This document shows, piece by piece, positions 1 through 7,439 of a stretch of 10,983 bases of DNA. The stretch is taken from assembly GCA_020631675.1 (NCBI GenBank), contig JAHDGT010000111.1, positions 1-10,983 on the forward strand. Reading direction: 5' to 3'. The first letter of the stretch is position 1, and each line of letters begins with the position of its first letter. A program made the translations under genes and the position numbers. The DNA is from Bacteroidota bacterium (GTDB lineage Bacteria > Bacteroidota > Bacteroidia > Chitinophagales > UBA2359). Below the pieces are notes generated by a model. The model saw only the letters and a program-made list of their open reading frames with translations, did no database searches and had not been told where the DNA came from.

Positions 1-36
1 GGTACTTAAAAGATAATACAATGTTAATTGAACAAA

Positions 37-88
37 AACAAAAAGCCTCGATAAGCTTATTATTATACGCTTATCGAGGCTTTTTGTT
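37..88. terminator. Bidirectional intrinsic terminator
   Basis: A perfect 20-bp inverted repeat (37-56 with 69-88) surrounds a 12-base AT-rich loop. The GC-rich core GCCTCGATAAGC is flanked by A5 on the left and T5 on the right, so either strand gives a hairpin ending in a U-run. On the minus strand it ends the prolyl isomerase gene, whose stop is at 125. On the plus strand it would serve a gene lying left of the window. Seen directly; the terminator role is inferred from the form. Confidence 0.85.
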
Positions 89-124
89 GGAATAATAGGT
101 ATTACCTTCTGTTAATAGGTATTA

Positions 125-670
125 TTATTTCTTAGCCGGCTTTTTTGGTGTAGCCACTGCTTTGTCTTTTTTAGCGATCACCTCCACATTAAAAACAAGC
201 ACAGAGTTTTCAGGAATCTTAGGGCGTTTACGTGGTCCATAAGCTAAACCAGAAGGAATGATCAACTTACCTTTTCCACCTACACCGATAAGAGGAATAC
301 CCTCCGTCCAACCGCGAATCACTCTGTTTAAAGGGAAAGAAGCAGTCTGACCACGGTCATAAGAAGAATCGAATTTTTCACCATTCAGCAAAGTACCTTC
401 ATAGTGTACTTCTACTTCATCAGTTGGCTGCAAACCCCCTGTTCCTTGTTTTTCAATAACGTAGTGTAAACCACTAGGAGTAGCCACTGCCGTCATGTTA
501 TTATCTTTTACAAAACCAGCGATAAGCTCGCGATCTATATCCGCTTGGCTTTTCTTAGGCGTTGCAGCAGCAGGCTTAGTTTCTGCTTTCTTGGCTGCAC
601 CATCTCCCTGGCTACATGCCCCGAATGCCAAGCATCCTATTAGGGTCAAAAAGACCATTAACTGTCTCAT
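125..670 (-). CDS. FKBP-type peptidyl-prolyl cis-trans isomerase, lipoprotein
   Basis: This protein should catalyse cis-trans isomerisation of Xaa-Pro bonds in exported proteins while anchored in the envelope by a lipid. With the ATG at 670 it has 181 residues. A short signal peptide (MRQ, then a hydrophobic stretch) ends at Cys19 (FGAC), the likely lipidated residue; Cys13 (LIGC) is an alternative. A Lys/Ala/Pro-rich linker follows, then a short helical piece and the FKBP domain at about 65-167. Its active-site residues match FKBP12: Tyr90, Phe100, Asp101, Phe112, Val117, Ile118, Trp121, Tyr144 and Phe160. The tail is Lys/Pro-rich. The open frame extends to a TTG at 703, but that codon lies inside a TAACTTTG promoter box, and the 11 extra residues would put charged sequence before an already complete signal peptide, so ATG at 670 is preferred. 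The dimerising N-terminal domain of FkpA/Mip-type enzymes is mostly absent. The FKBP assignment is firm; client proteins are unknown. Confidence 0.93.
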   Translation of the reverse strand: MRQLMVFLTLIGCLAFGACSQGDGAAKKAETKPAAATPKKSQADIDRELIAGFVKDNNMTAVATPSGLHYVIEKQGTGGLQPTDEVEVHYEGTLLNGEKFDSSYDRGQTASFPLNRVIRGWTEGIPLIGVGGKGKLIIPSGLAYGPRKRPKIPENSVLVFNVEVIAKKDKAVATPKKPAKK

Positions 671-700
671 AGCAAAAGTTGTTTTGGTAAATAGTTTGTT

Positions 701-708
701 CAAAGTTA
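701..708 (-). promoter_or_regulatory. Bacteroidota-type -7 promoter box of the FKBP gene
   Basis: On the minus strand this reads TAACTTTG, an exact match to the Bacteroidota -7 consensus TAnnTTTG. It lies 30 bases before the ATG at 670, so the transcript would start just after it. The same GGCTAACTTTG string occurs in front of asd (9761-9770). No convincing TTTG or TTG -33 element is seen 17-23 bases upstream, so the promoter call rests on the -7 box alone. Confidence 0.6.
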
Positions 709-949
709 GCCATTAAGTTCGTTATTTATAGTTGTATTAATGTTCATTAAAGCCACCAATCCAGGCTTGGGTACTTTATTAACTTGTGACAACAAACAAA
801 AACACATAACTTCAAAAAAACATTAAAACATAAAAAATTGATTTTGAACTTAAATGATTTTAGCGTGTTCGTTTAAAGCAATAAGCACAGATGTTCTCTC
901 TATTAAAACATGTGTGCATAATATATGTAATCAACCTTAAAAATCCAGC

Positions 950-1414
950 ATGACTCATCTTCAAGCAGGAGACCAAGCCCCTGCATTCAGTAGTGTCGAC
1001 CAAAATGGTGACACCATCAGTTTAGACCTATTCAAAGGTCAAAAAGTGGTACTTTATTTCTACCCAAAAGACAATACACCCAGTTGTACCAAACAGGCTT
1101 GTAATATCAGAGATAATTACGCGGATCTACAAGCAAACGGCTATACGGTATTAGGCATTAGTCCAGATTCAGCGAAATCGCACACCAACTTCATCAATAA
1201 ATTCGAATTGCCCTTCAGCTTGGTCGTAGATAAAGACCGCGAAATAGCAGAAGCTTATGGCGTATATGGTAAGAAGAAGTTCATGGGTAAAGAGGTCATG
1301 GGTATTTTCCGAACCACATTTTTAATCAACGAATCGGGGGTGATCGAGCGCATCATTAAAAAGGTGGTGACCAAAGATCACACAGCGCAGATTTTAGAAG
1401 AAACGGTAGTGTAA
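950..1414 (+). CDS. bcp: Thioredoxin-dependent peroxiredoxin, Bcp/PrxQ type
   Basis: A cytoplasmic thiol peroxidase that reduces hydrogen peroxide and organic hydroperoxides, recycled by thioredoxin. The 154 residues match the usual length of the family. The active-site segment YPKDNTPSCTKQAC carries the peroxidatic Cys46 and, five residues on, the resolving Cys51, the spacing of atypical 2-Cys Bcp enzymes. Thr43 and Arg121 complete the catalytic set. Position 45 is Ser where the family usually has Gly (TPGC), a mild variation beside the catalytic cysteine. There is no signal peptide. The gene stands alone, 279 bases from the divergent FKBP gene, and converges on rnhB with 17 bases between stop codons and no terminator hairpin there. 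No exact TAnnTTTG box was found upstream; TGATTTTG near 839-846 is one mismatch away, without a good -33 partner. Confidence 0.95.
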   Translation: MTHLQAGDQAPAFSSVDQNGDTISLDLFKGQKVVLYFYPKDNTPSCTKQACNIRDNYADLQANGYTVLGISPDSAKSHTNFINKFELPFSLVVDKDREIAEAYGVYGKKKFMGKEVMGIFRTTFLINESGVIERIIKKVVTKDHTAQILEETVV

Positions 1415-1431
1415 CTACTCCTGTCTATTCC

Positions 1432-2037
1432 TTACAATTCCAACTTGAGTTGCTCGTCTTTCAACAATCTGAAGCTCTGTCGATGCCACTCACAAGCCCC
1501 TTTCTCTTTAATGGCTGCCCTATGTTTCACCGTAGGGTAGCCCTTATTCGTATTCCACCCATAATCTGGATATTGCTCATGCAGCTCCATCATATGGTCA
1601 TCTCGGTAGGTCTTCGCTAAAATCGAAGCAGCAGCAATAGCAGCATACTTCCCGTCCCCTTTAATAATACATGCATGAGGTATCTCAGCATATGCCTTAA
1701 AACGATTCCCGTCGATCAGTAAAAAATCAGGGCGACTTTCTAGCTGATCAACCGCTCTGTGCATCGCCAAATAAGAGGCATTCAAAATATTGATCTCATC
1801 TATTTCTTTAGCACTGACCACACCTACCGCCCACGCAAGTGCCTCTGCCTCCACTATAGGGCGCAAGGTATAACGATCCGCCTCGCTCAATTTCTTGGAA
1901 TCATTCAATAAAGGATGGTAGAACTCATTCGGCAGAATGACGGCTGCCGCATAAACCGGGCCCGACAAGCAGCCTCTGCCCGCTTCATCACAGCCAGCTT
2001 CCAAACGCTCGGGTAATAAAAATGAGGCTAAAGACAC
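1432..2037 (-). CDS. rnhB: Ribonuclease HII
   Basis: This enzyme cuts RNA in RNA-DNA hybrids and starts removal of single ribonucleotides misincorporated in DNA. The 201 residues are normal for bacterial RNase HII. The motif DEAGRG at 17-22 gives catalytic Asp17 and Glu18 and the GRG loop that senses the RNA-DNA junction. Asp109 (in LLIDGN) and Asp128 (in KGDGKYAAIAAAS) complete the four acidic metal ligands. DSKKLSE at 46-52 and the C-terminal NKGYPTVKHRAAI and HRQSF motifs are also typical. The start is GTG at 2037: no in-frame ATG occurs before residue 92, and the conserved domain begins about 10 residues in. It follows the stop codon of the upstream gene by 7 bases, so the two are probably co-transcribed and translationally coupled. 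No Shine-Dalgarno sequence is visible. Confidence 0.95.
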   Translation of the reverse strand: MSLASFLLPERLEAGCDEAGRGCLSGPVYAAAVILPNEFYHPLLNDSKKLSEADRYTLRPIVEAEALAWAVGVVSAKEIDEINILNASYLAMHRAVDQLESRPDFLLIDGNRFKAYAEIPHACIIKGDGKYAAIAAASILAKTYRDDHMMELHEQYPDYGWNTNKGYPTVKHRAAIKEKGACEWHRQSFRLLKDEQLKLEL

Positions 2038-2044
2038 ACTGAGC

Positions 2045-2749
2045 TTATTTAGTTTTTTTCTTTCCCGCTTTGATCACCTCTTTAACCATAGCATAAATCG
2101 CATCCACTTCCCCTTCTACCTCTTGAGGATATACCTTATAGAATTCAGGACGTTTTTTATCCAGATCAACTTCATAATCTTCCACATACAGATCCGGGAA
2201 GATCACCTCCTCTTTGATCAACACTTTTTTCGCCAATAAGTATTTCGCTAAACGATTCTTCTGATCGCGATTACTCGCATAAAACAATCCTCTCCCATCA
2301 TCACTCATGATCTCACTCATACCATACTTCTCCTTCAACTGAAGGTCGCGATCCAACATCATTGACTCCCCTTTTTCAATCGCCTCTTGGTACGAAAAAG
2401 GCTTATACACTATGACCAGTTCCATCTGCTCCGTCTTACTCAATTCAGACTCTTTCTTAGCAGCATATTTATGCTTCTCAAAAGGTACGATCGCTACACT
2501 ATTACGATAAATCACATGCTCCTGCCCCCTGAAAACAATGCGCCACTTCGGAAATTCTTTATTTAGTCGGGCACGCACTTCATCATAAAACTCCACTCGG
2601 TTCAAGTAAGTCTCATTTTTCTTTTTACTCCCTTGCGCATATAAAGCCGTATCAAAAGAAACTTGTAAAAACCCGAAAAGAACGAGTACAAATACAAACA
2701 TGGAAATACGCGAAAGCACAGGGTGGTCAGATGGGTCAATAAACATCAT
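2045..2749 (-). CDS. Unrecognised exported protein upstream of rnhB
   Basis: I do not recognise this 234-residue protein. The N-terminus has a hydrophobic stretch at about 17-30 preceded by Arg14, and a likely signal-peptidase site after ALYA (residues 35-38), so the mature protein would begin at Gln39 and lie in the periplasm or envelope. No lipobox cysteine is present. The mature part is rich in Lys, Glu and Tyr, with no repeats and no further membrane segment; it looks like one mixed alpha/beta domain ending in a basic helix (KAGKKKTK). Two ATG codons stand in tandem at 2749 and 2746; Met17 is a possible later start but would lose the basic n-region. It is the first gene of a pair with rnhB (7-base gap) and is divergent from the DoxX-like gene. 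Nothing in the sequence links its function to RNase HII. The coding call is strong; the function is unknown. Confidence 0.8.
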   Translation of the reverse strand: MMFIDPSDHPVLSRISMFVFVLVLFGFLQVSFDTALYAQGSKKKNETYLNRVEFYDEVRARLNKEFPKWRIVFRGQEHVIYRNSVAIVPFEKHKYAAKKESELSKTEQMELVIVYKPFSYQEAIEKGESMMLDRDLQLKEKYGMSEIMSDDGRGLFYASNRDQKNRLAKYLLAKKVLIKEEVIFPDLYVEDYEVDLDKKRPEFYKVYPQEVEGEVDAIYAMVKEVIKAGKKKTK

Positions 2750-2879
2750 CGGATTAAGCGATCTATTGAAAATGGTAAAATGGATATCAGAACAACTGCA
2801 TAAGCTGCTCTGCTATACTTGTTAGTGTGGGAAGGGAAATCTTAGTTGCCGTGATGGAGCCTTTAAAGCTCTAGCAATA

Positions 2880-2887
2880 CAAAGATG
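2880..2887 (-). promoter_or_regulatory. Possible -7 box for the exported-protein/rnhB pair
   Basis: On the minus strand this reads CATCTTTG, one mismatch from TAnnTTTG. It lies in the 188-base divergent gap and would give a leader of about 120 bases. No clear -33 element is seen. Weak candidate. Confidence 0.2.
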
Positions 2888-2937
2888 CGCGATTTCATCG
2901 AATTGCTTAACTTACCAGCTACATAAAAAAGATCCTC

Positions 2938-3300
2938 ATGCAAAAATATTTGAACCGCCAGAACCTAGGCTGGCTGCTCACCATATTAATGGCACTCTCA
3001 TTGATCCCGAGCATATACGGCAAACTGATCGCACATGAAGAGGTCGTAGCAAACTTCGGCAGGTTCGGCATCAGCGGTTGGGAACTCATCATCGGGCTGG
3101 GTGAACTACTGGGCGTGATCTTGTTCGTCATCCCCAAAACCATGCGCTTCGGTGCCTTGGTGCTCAGTGCTTACTTTGGAGGTGCCATCATGGCGCATAT
3201 GACCATCCCCGAGCCCTTCCCAGGAGCCACGGCCTATTTGATAGGCGTTTGGGTGATCTCCTACATCAGAGGTAATGACCTTTTCTTATTAGAAAAATAG
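2938..3300 (+). CDS. DoxX-like four-helix membrane protein
   Basis: A 120-residue inner-membrane protein of the DoxX-like family, small four-helix proteins mostly of unknown biochemical role; some relatives act in thiol or quinone redox processes. Hydrophobic segments lie at about 10-28, 48-65, 70-88 and 97-110. The family pattern is clear: a Gly- and Glu-containing second helix (GLGELLGVILFVIPK), a third helix ending in AYFGGAIMAHM, and a last helix after an acidic, Pro-rich loop. Length is normal for the family. The gene is divergent from the exported-protein/rnhB pair and is followed after 6 bases by the structured repeat region. No exact promoter box was found in front of it. Family assignment is good; physiological role is not known. 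Confidence 0.85.
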   Translation: MQKYLNRQNLGWLLTILMALSLIPSIYGKLIAHEEVVANFGRFGISGWELIIGLGELLGVILFVIPKTMRFGALVLSAYFGGAIMAHMTIPEPFPGATAYLIGVWVISYIRGNDLFLLEK

Positions 3301-3306
3301 TTTACC

Positions 3307-3580
3307 TCAGGGCGCATCCACGCAATAAAAAGGGGGTGTTTTTTCATCAGTCCAATTGTTAGGTGCGGCAAGAACGGCGCGATAAATCTTGCCGCTACGA
3401 TTGCTTTTGGCAAAATGGTCATGCCCCTTTTTACTGCGTGGTCGGGCTATCCGTTAAAATTCCCCGCCCGTCTGCTGCTTCGCTGGCAGGTGTAAAAATG
3501 GCTACCTCTGGGCCGCCTTTTTACACCGCCGCTCAGGGCGCATCCGGTCGGCTCATTACCACTCCTATCCCTTGCGTGAG
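3307..3580. repeat. GC-rich structured intergenic repeat element
   Basis: This part of the 420-base gap between the DoxX-like gene and metH is GC-rich compared with the AT-rich spacers elsewhere, and is made of nested inverted repeats. 3318-3335 pairs with 3424-3441 (17 of 18 bases). Inside it 3365-3373 pairs with 3387-3395 (9 bp, perfect). A third hairpin joins 3489-3498 with 3518-3527 (10 bp, perfect), extended on both sides with single bulges. CACGCAA at 3319-3325 is mirrored by TTGCGTG at 3572-3578 near the right end. The 13-mer TCAGGGCGCATCC occurs twice in the same direction (3307-3319 and 3533-3545). A 75-codon open frame crosses the element but resembles no protein and is taken as chance. 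No transposase is present. The form suggests a dispersed, MITE- or REP-like repeat; copy number cannot be judged from one window. Confidence 0.6.
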
Positions 3581-3602
3581 ATCGTTATAGCCATTACCTT
3601 TG
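3572..3602 (+). promoter_or_regulatory. Promoter of metH
   Basis: TACCTTTG at 3595-3602 is an exact TAnnTTTG -7 box. TTG at 3572-3574 stands 20 bases upstream, inside the 17-23 spacing of Bacteroidota promoters. Transcription would start near 3608 and give a leader of about 110 bases. The -33 element falls in the right edge of the structured repeat (CCCTTGCGTGAG). Confidence 0.65.
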
Positions 3603-3626
3603 CGCTTCTTATACCTACTTGGGCGG

Positions 3627-3716
3627 ATTTGTTTATTGTTCGGCCCTGGTGGTAAAACGGACTTCTTCTTGATTTTATTGAGCTCGAAGCCGGCTTAACC
3701 GAACTAATAAACAAAT
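3627..3716 (+). promoter_or_regulatory. Long stem in the metH leader hiding the translation start
   Basis: Within the predicted leader, 3627-3637 pairs with 3706-3716 (11 bp) and 3638-3643 pairs with 3699-3704 (6 bp), with only T3705 unpaired: 17 base pairs in all. The right arm ends 4 bases before the ATG at 3721, so the folded form would bury the AT-rich sequence that normally stays open for ribosome entry in these bacteria. The 55-base loop holds a perfect palindrome AAGCCGGCTT (3687-3696); GCCG in it could instead pair with CGGC at 3641-3644 and compete with the inner part of the stem. It does not show the conserved cores of cobalamin or SAM-I riboswitches. Base pairing is seen; control of translation is inferred. 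Confidence 0.5.
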
Positions 3717-3720
3717 ACAT

Positions 3721-6700
3721 ATGAGCATACAGCAGGCTGCGCAGCAGCGTATCCTCGTCATTGACGGGGCAATGGGTAGTTTGATCCAAACCTACCAACT
3801 TTCCGAAGCCCAATTCCGGGGCGAGCAATTCTCGGCTCACAGCCAAGATCTTAAAGGCAATAATGACCTCCTTTGCCTTACTCAAGCAAAAATAATAGAG
3901 GAAATACACTGGCGATACCTAGAAGCAGGTGCCGATATCATTGAAACCAATACTTTCAATGCGAACAATATCTCGCAACGTGATTACGGCTTAGAAGCTC
4001 ATGCCTACGAAATGAATCTCGCTGCCGCGCGCATCGCCCGCTCCGCAGCAGATAAAATGACACTGGAGACCCCTGACCAACCTCGATTTGTAGCGGGTTC
4101 TATCGGACCTACGAATGTAACCGCCTCCATATCGCCAGATGTCAATCGCCCCGCCTACAGATCCGTCACATTCGACGAGTTGAGAAAGGCCTATTATGAA
4201 CAGGCAAAAGGACTGCTGGATGGAGGTGCCGATGTGCTTCTCGTCGAAACCGTATTCGATACCCTGAACTGTAAAGCTGCCCTTTACGGCATTCAAGAGC
4301 TTTTCGAAAATGTCGGTAAATCTATACCTGTCATGGTATCCGTTACGGTCACAGATGCCAGCGGAAGAACTTTGTCCGGACAGACCGTAGAAGCTTTCTA
4401 CAATTCCATCAGCCATATGCCGCTTTTCGCCGTTGGTTTGAACTGTGCACTTGGTGCTGAAGAAATGCGCCCCTACTTGGCAGAACTCAGCAAGATCGCC
4501 GATTGTATGATCAGCTGTTACCCCAATGCCGGACTGCCGAATGCTTTTGGTGAATACGAAGAACAGCCCCACGAAACCGCCTGCCTCATTGAAGAGTTCG
4601 CACGTAGCGGTTTGGTGAATATCGTAGGCGGTTGCTGTGGTACTTCGCCAGATCATATCGCACACATTGTTCAGCATGTAAAGGGCATCGCCCCACGTGA
4701 GATCCCAACGATCACACCAGTACTTCGATTGAGTGGCTTGGAGCCATTGACAGTCTTCCCTGAAAGTAATTTCGTTAACGTAGGTGAACGTACCAACGTT
4801 ACCGGATCGCGTCGCTTTGCTCGACTGATCAAATCAGGAGATTATGAAACAGCACTTTCCGTAGCTCGCCATCAAGTTGAAGGAGGCGCGCAGATCATCG
4901 ATGTGAATATGGATGAGGGCATGCTTGACTCCGAAGAAGCGATGCATCATTTCTTGAGTCTTATCGCTTCAGAACCTGATATTTCCAAGCTCCCCATCAT
5001 GGTCGATTCTTCTAAGTGGACGGTCTTGGAAAGGGGTTTAAAATGCTTACAGGGTAAAGGCGTAGTGAATTCCATCAGTCTAAAAGAAGGAGAAGAAGCC
5101 TTTATTGAACAAGCAAAAGTCATAAGGAAATACGGGGCAGCCGTAGTTGTCATGGCTTTCGACGAAAACGGACAAGCGGATAGCATTGAACGCAAAGTTG
5201 AAATTTGTGAGCGCAGCTATAAGATCTTGACCGAACAGCTCGGTTTCCCGCCTCAAGACATCATCTTCGACCCGAACATTTTCGCCGTAGCTACAGGTAT
5301 TGAAGAACATGCCGAATATGCGATCGCTTTTATAGAAGCCGTTCGACAGATCAAAGAGCGCATGCCACTGGTAAGCATCAGCGGCGGTGTTAGTAACATC
5401 TCTTTCGCATTCAGAGGAAATAACGTAGTTAGAGAGGCTATGCATGCCGCCTTTTTGTACCATGCCATACAAGCAGGTATGGACATGGGAATCGTAAATG
5501 CGGGCATGATCGAAGTATATGAAGAGATTCCGAAGGAGCTTTTAGAAAGAGTAGAAGATGTACTTTTTAATCGCCGATCAGATGCGACTGAACGATTGGT
5601 AGAATATGCCGAACAAGTAAAAGGTGATGGTAAAAAACGGGTAAAAGATGAAAGCTGGCGCCAGCTTTCCGTTGAAAAACGTTTACAACATGCACTGGTC
5701 AATGGCATAGTAGACCACATAGAAGCGGATACGGAAGAAGCTCGCCAACAACACGATCGCCCCATTCAAGTCATTGAAGGGCCGCTTATGGCTGGTATGA
5801 ATGTGGTAGGCGATCTGTTCGGTGCTGGTAAAATGTTTTTACCACAGGTGGTGAAGTCCGCCAGAGTCATGAAAAAAGCTGTTGCCTATCTACAACCTTT
5901 CATAGAAGCTGAAAAAGGAGGCGAAGCCATAGCACAAGGGAAAATTCTAATGGCTACGGTAAAGGGAGATGTCCACGATATCGGAAAGAATATCGTAGGA
6001 GTGGTCTTGGCCTGCAATAATTACGAGGTGATCGATATGGGCGTAATGGTGCCTACAGCACAAATCATCAAAAGAGCAAAAGAAGAAAAAGTGGATATCA
6101 TCGGTCTTAGCGGACTGATCACCCCATCATTAGATGAAATGGTCGATGTGGCACGAGAAATGGAACGTGCAGGCTTACAGCTACCGCTCTTAATTGGTGG
6201 GGCAACGACCAGCCAAATGCATACTGCTGTAAAAATCGCCCCTCAATATAGCGGACCAACCATACATGTTCTAGATGCCAGTAGAAGTGTTCCTGTAGTG
6301 AATGCGCTTTTAGGCGAGGGGCATGAAGAATTAATGCGCCATACGCAAGAAAAATACGAGCAGTTCAGACAGCGATTCGCCAATAAGCAAGAACGCCGTG
6401 ATTTCTTACCCATAAGTGCCGCGCGTGCGAATGGCTACCAAACTGATTGGAGCAGTTATACTCCTCCTAAACCCAACTTCATCGGTACAAAGGTATTTGA
6501 CAATTATGACCTCAATGAATTAAGGAAATACATCGACTGGTCGCCATTTTTCAGCAGTTGGCAATTAAGGGGTAAATTCCCTTCTATATTCGATGACCCG
6601 AATTTAGGCGAGGAAGCAAAGAAGCTATACAATGATGCCAATAGTATGCTGGATCAATTGATCGCGGAGAACTGGCTGGAAGCTAAAGGCGTCATTGGCA

Positions 6701-7374
6701 TATACCCTGCCTATAGCACCACTGAAGACCAAATAGTTGCAGAAGGCACAAATCATCCTATAACTTTTCAGTGTCTAAGACAGCAAGTGAAAAAAGCAGA
6801 GGGACTACCTAACCGAAGTCTTTGTGATTTCATTGCCCCACAGAACAGCGGACAGCAAGATTACTTAGGTGGTTTTGCGGTAACTACTGGTATCGGCATT
6901 GAAAAATGGGTGAAAAAATTCGAATCCGAGCAAGACGATTATAAGGCGATAATGCTAAAATCGCTCGCTGATCGCTTAGCCGAAGCTTTCGCGGAACGCA
7001 TGCACGAGCGAGTCCGTAAAGAATTCTGGGGTTACGAAGCAAATGAAAAGCTGACCAATGAAGACCTCATCGCAGAAAAGTACAGAGGTATTAGACCTGC
7101 ACCAGGTTATCCCGCTTGCCCTGACCACAGAATGAAACGCAGCCTGTTTTCTTGGTTGGATGTAGAAGCAAACACAACTATTCAATTAACCGAAAGCTGT
7201 GCGATGTACCCTGCCGCTGCCGTTAGTGGCTTATATTTCTCTCACCCTGATAGTTTATACTTTGGAATCGGACTAGTTAATAAAGATCAAGTAGAATCCT
7301 TGTCTGAAAATGAAGGTCTAGCCTTAGAAGAAGTAGAGCGTTGGCTGGCCCCAAGTCTTGCTTATGAGCCTTAA
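3721..7374 (+). CDS. metH: Cobalamin-dependent methionine synthase
   Basis: This cytoplasmic enzyme moves the methyl group of 5-methyltetrahydrofolate through methylcobalamin to homocysteine, making methionine and regenerating tetrahydrofolate. At 1217 residues it is full length (the E. coli enzyme has 1227), with all modules in order. The homocysteine domain (about 1-325) has zinc ligands Cys242, Cys305 and Cys306. The pterin domain (about 345-615) begins near NVGERTNVTGS. The B12 cap (about 640-735) leads into the Rossmann B12 domain (about 738-880) with DVHDIG at 750-755, His752 as lower axial ligand, Asp750 and Ser803, and then GGATTS. The reactivation domain (about 890-1217) carries the AdoMet-binding motif RPAPGYPACP with Arg1125 and Tyr1130. 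The N-terminus aligns with E. coli from the start chosen. It is transcribed alone, with no metF beside it. The enzyme requires imported or made B12 and a flavodoxin-type reductant. Confidence 0.99.
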   Translation: MSIQQAAQQRILVIDGAMGSLIQTYQLSEAQFRGEQFSAHSQDLKGNNDLLCLTQAKIIEEIHWRYLEAGADIIETNTFNANNISQRDYGLEAHAYEMNLAAARIARSAADKMTLETPDQPRFVAGSIGPTNVTASISPDVNRPAYRSVTFDELRKAYYEQAKGLLDGGADVLLVETVFDTLNCKAALYGIQELFENVGKSIPVMVSVTVTDASGRTLSGQTVEAFYNSISHMPLFAVGLNCALGAEEMRPYLAELSKIADCMISCYPNAGLPNAFGEYEEQPHETACLIEEFARSGLVNIVGGCCGTSPDHIAHIVQHVKGIAPREIPTITPVLRLSGLEPLTVFPESNFVNVGERTNVTGSRRFARLIKSGDYETALSVARHQVEGGAQIIDVNMDEGMLDSEEAMHHFLSLIASEPDISKLPIMVDSSKWTVLERGLKCLQGKGVVNSISLKEGEEAFIEQAKVIRKYGAAVVVMAFDENGQADSIERKVEICERSYKILTEQLGFPPQDIIFDPNIFAVATGIEEHAEYAIAFIEAVRQIKERMPLVSISGGVSNISFAFRGNNVVREAMHAAFLYHAIQAGMDMGIVNAGMIEVYEEIPKELLERVEDVLFNRRSDATERLVEYAEQVKGDGKKRVKDESWRQLSVEKRLQHALVNGIVDHIEADTEEARQQHDRPIQVIEGPLMAGMNVVGDLFGAGKMFLPQVVKSARVMKKAVAYLQPFIEAEKGGEAIAQGKILMATVKGDVHDIGKNIVGVVLACNNYEVIDMGVMVPTAQIIKRAKEEKVDIIGLSGLITPSLDEMVDVAREMERAGLQLPLLIGGATTSQMHTAVKIAPQYSGPTIHVLDASRSVPVVNALLGEGHEELMRHTQEKYEQFRQRFANKQERRDFLPISAARANGYQTDWSSYTPPKPNFIGTKVFDNYDLNELRKYIDWSPFFSSWQLRGKFPSIFDDPNLGEEAKKLYNDANSMLDQLIAENWLEAKGVIGIYPAYSTTEDQIVAEGTNHPITFQCLRQQVKKAEGLPNRSLCDFIAPQNSGQQDYLGGFAVTTGIGIEKWVKKFESEQDDYKAIMLKSLADRLAEAFAERMHERVRKEFWGYEANEKLTNEDLIAEKYRGIRPAPGYPACPDHRMKRSLFSWLDVEANTTIQLTESCAMYPAAAVSGLYFSHPDSLYFGIGLVNKDQVESLSENEGLALEEVERWLAPSLAYEP

Positions 7375-7398
7375 AAGCTAATTATAAGTACAAAAAGA

Positions 7399-7433
7399 AA
7401 GCGGCTCGCTACAATTCAAGTAGCAAGCCGCTT
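7399..7433. terminator. Terminator hairpin between metH and the convergent lipoprotein gene
   Basis: AAGCGGCT-C-GCTAC (7399-7412) pairs with GTAGC-A-AGCCGCTT (7420-7433), 13 of 14 positions, with a 7-base loop. On the minus strand the stem is followed by TTTCTTTTTG, a good U-rich tail for the lipoprotein gene ending at 7547. On the plus strand the tail is poor (ATCATGTCCCCC), so it may stop metH transcripts less efficiently. Confidence 0.65.
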
Positions 7434-7439
7434 ATCATG

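Noticed and set aside
495..716. Plus-strand frame of 73 codons over the FKBP gene start
   Set aside because: Antisense to the conserved lipoprotein N-terminus and spans the FKBP promoter box; no independent support.
3363..3590. 75-codon plus-strand open frame between the DoxX-like gene and metH
   Set aside because: It spans the hairpins of the structured repeat, has no protein-like pattern, and its end overlaps the metH promoter box region; best read as chance within a repeat.
3603..3720. Cobalamin or SAM-I riboswitch before metH
   Set aside because: The leader lacks the conserved B12-box and S-box core sequences; only an unclassified long stem is seen.
3991..4677. 228-codon minus-strand open frame
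   Set aside because: It lies wholly antisense to the strongly conserved homocysteine domain of metH; composition is that of a shadow frame.
5253..5765. 170-codon minus-strand open frame (also 5080-5472 and 4947-5195)
   Set aside because: Antisense to metH, Ser/Thr/Ala-rich translation typical of a shadow frame.
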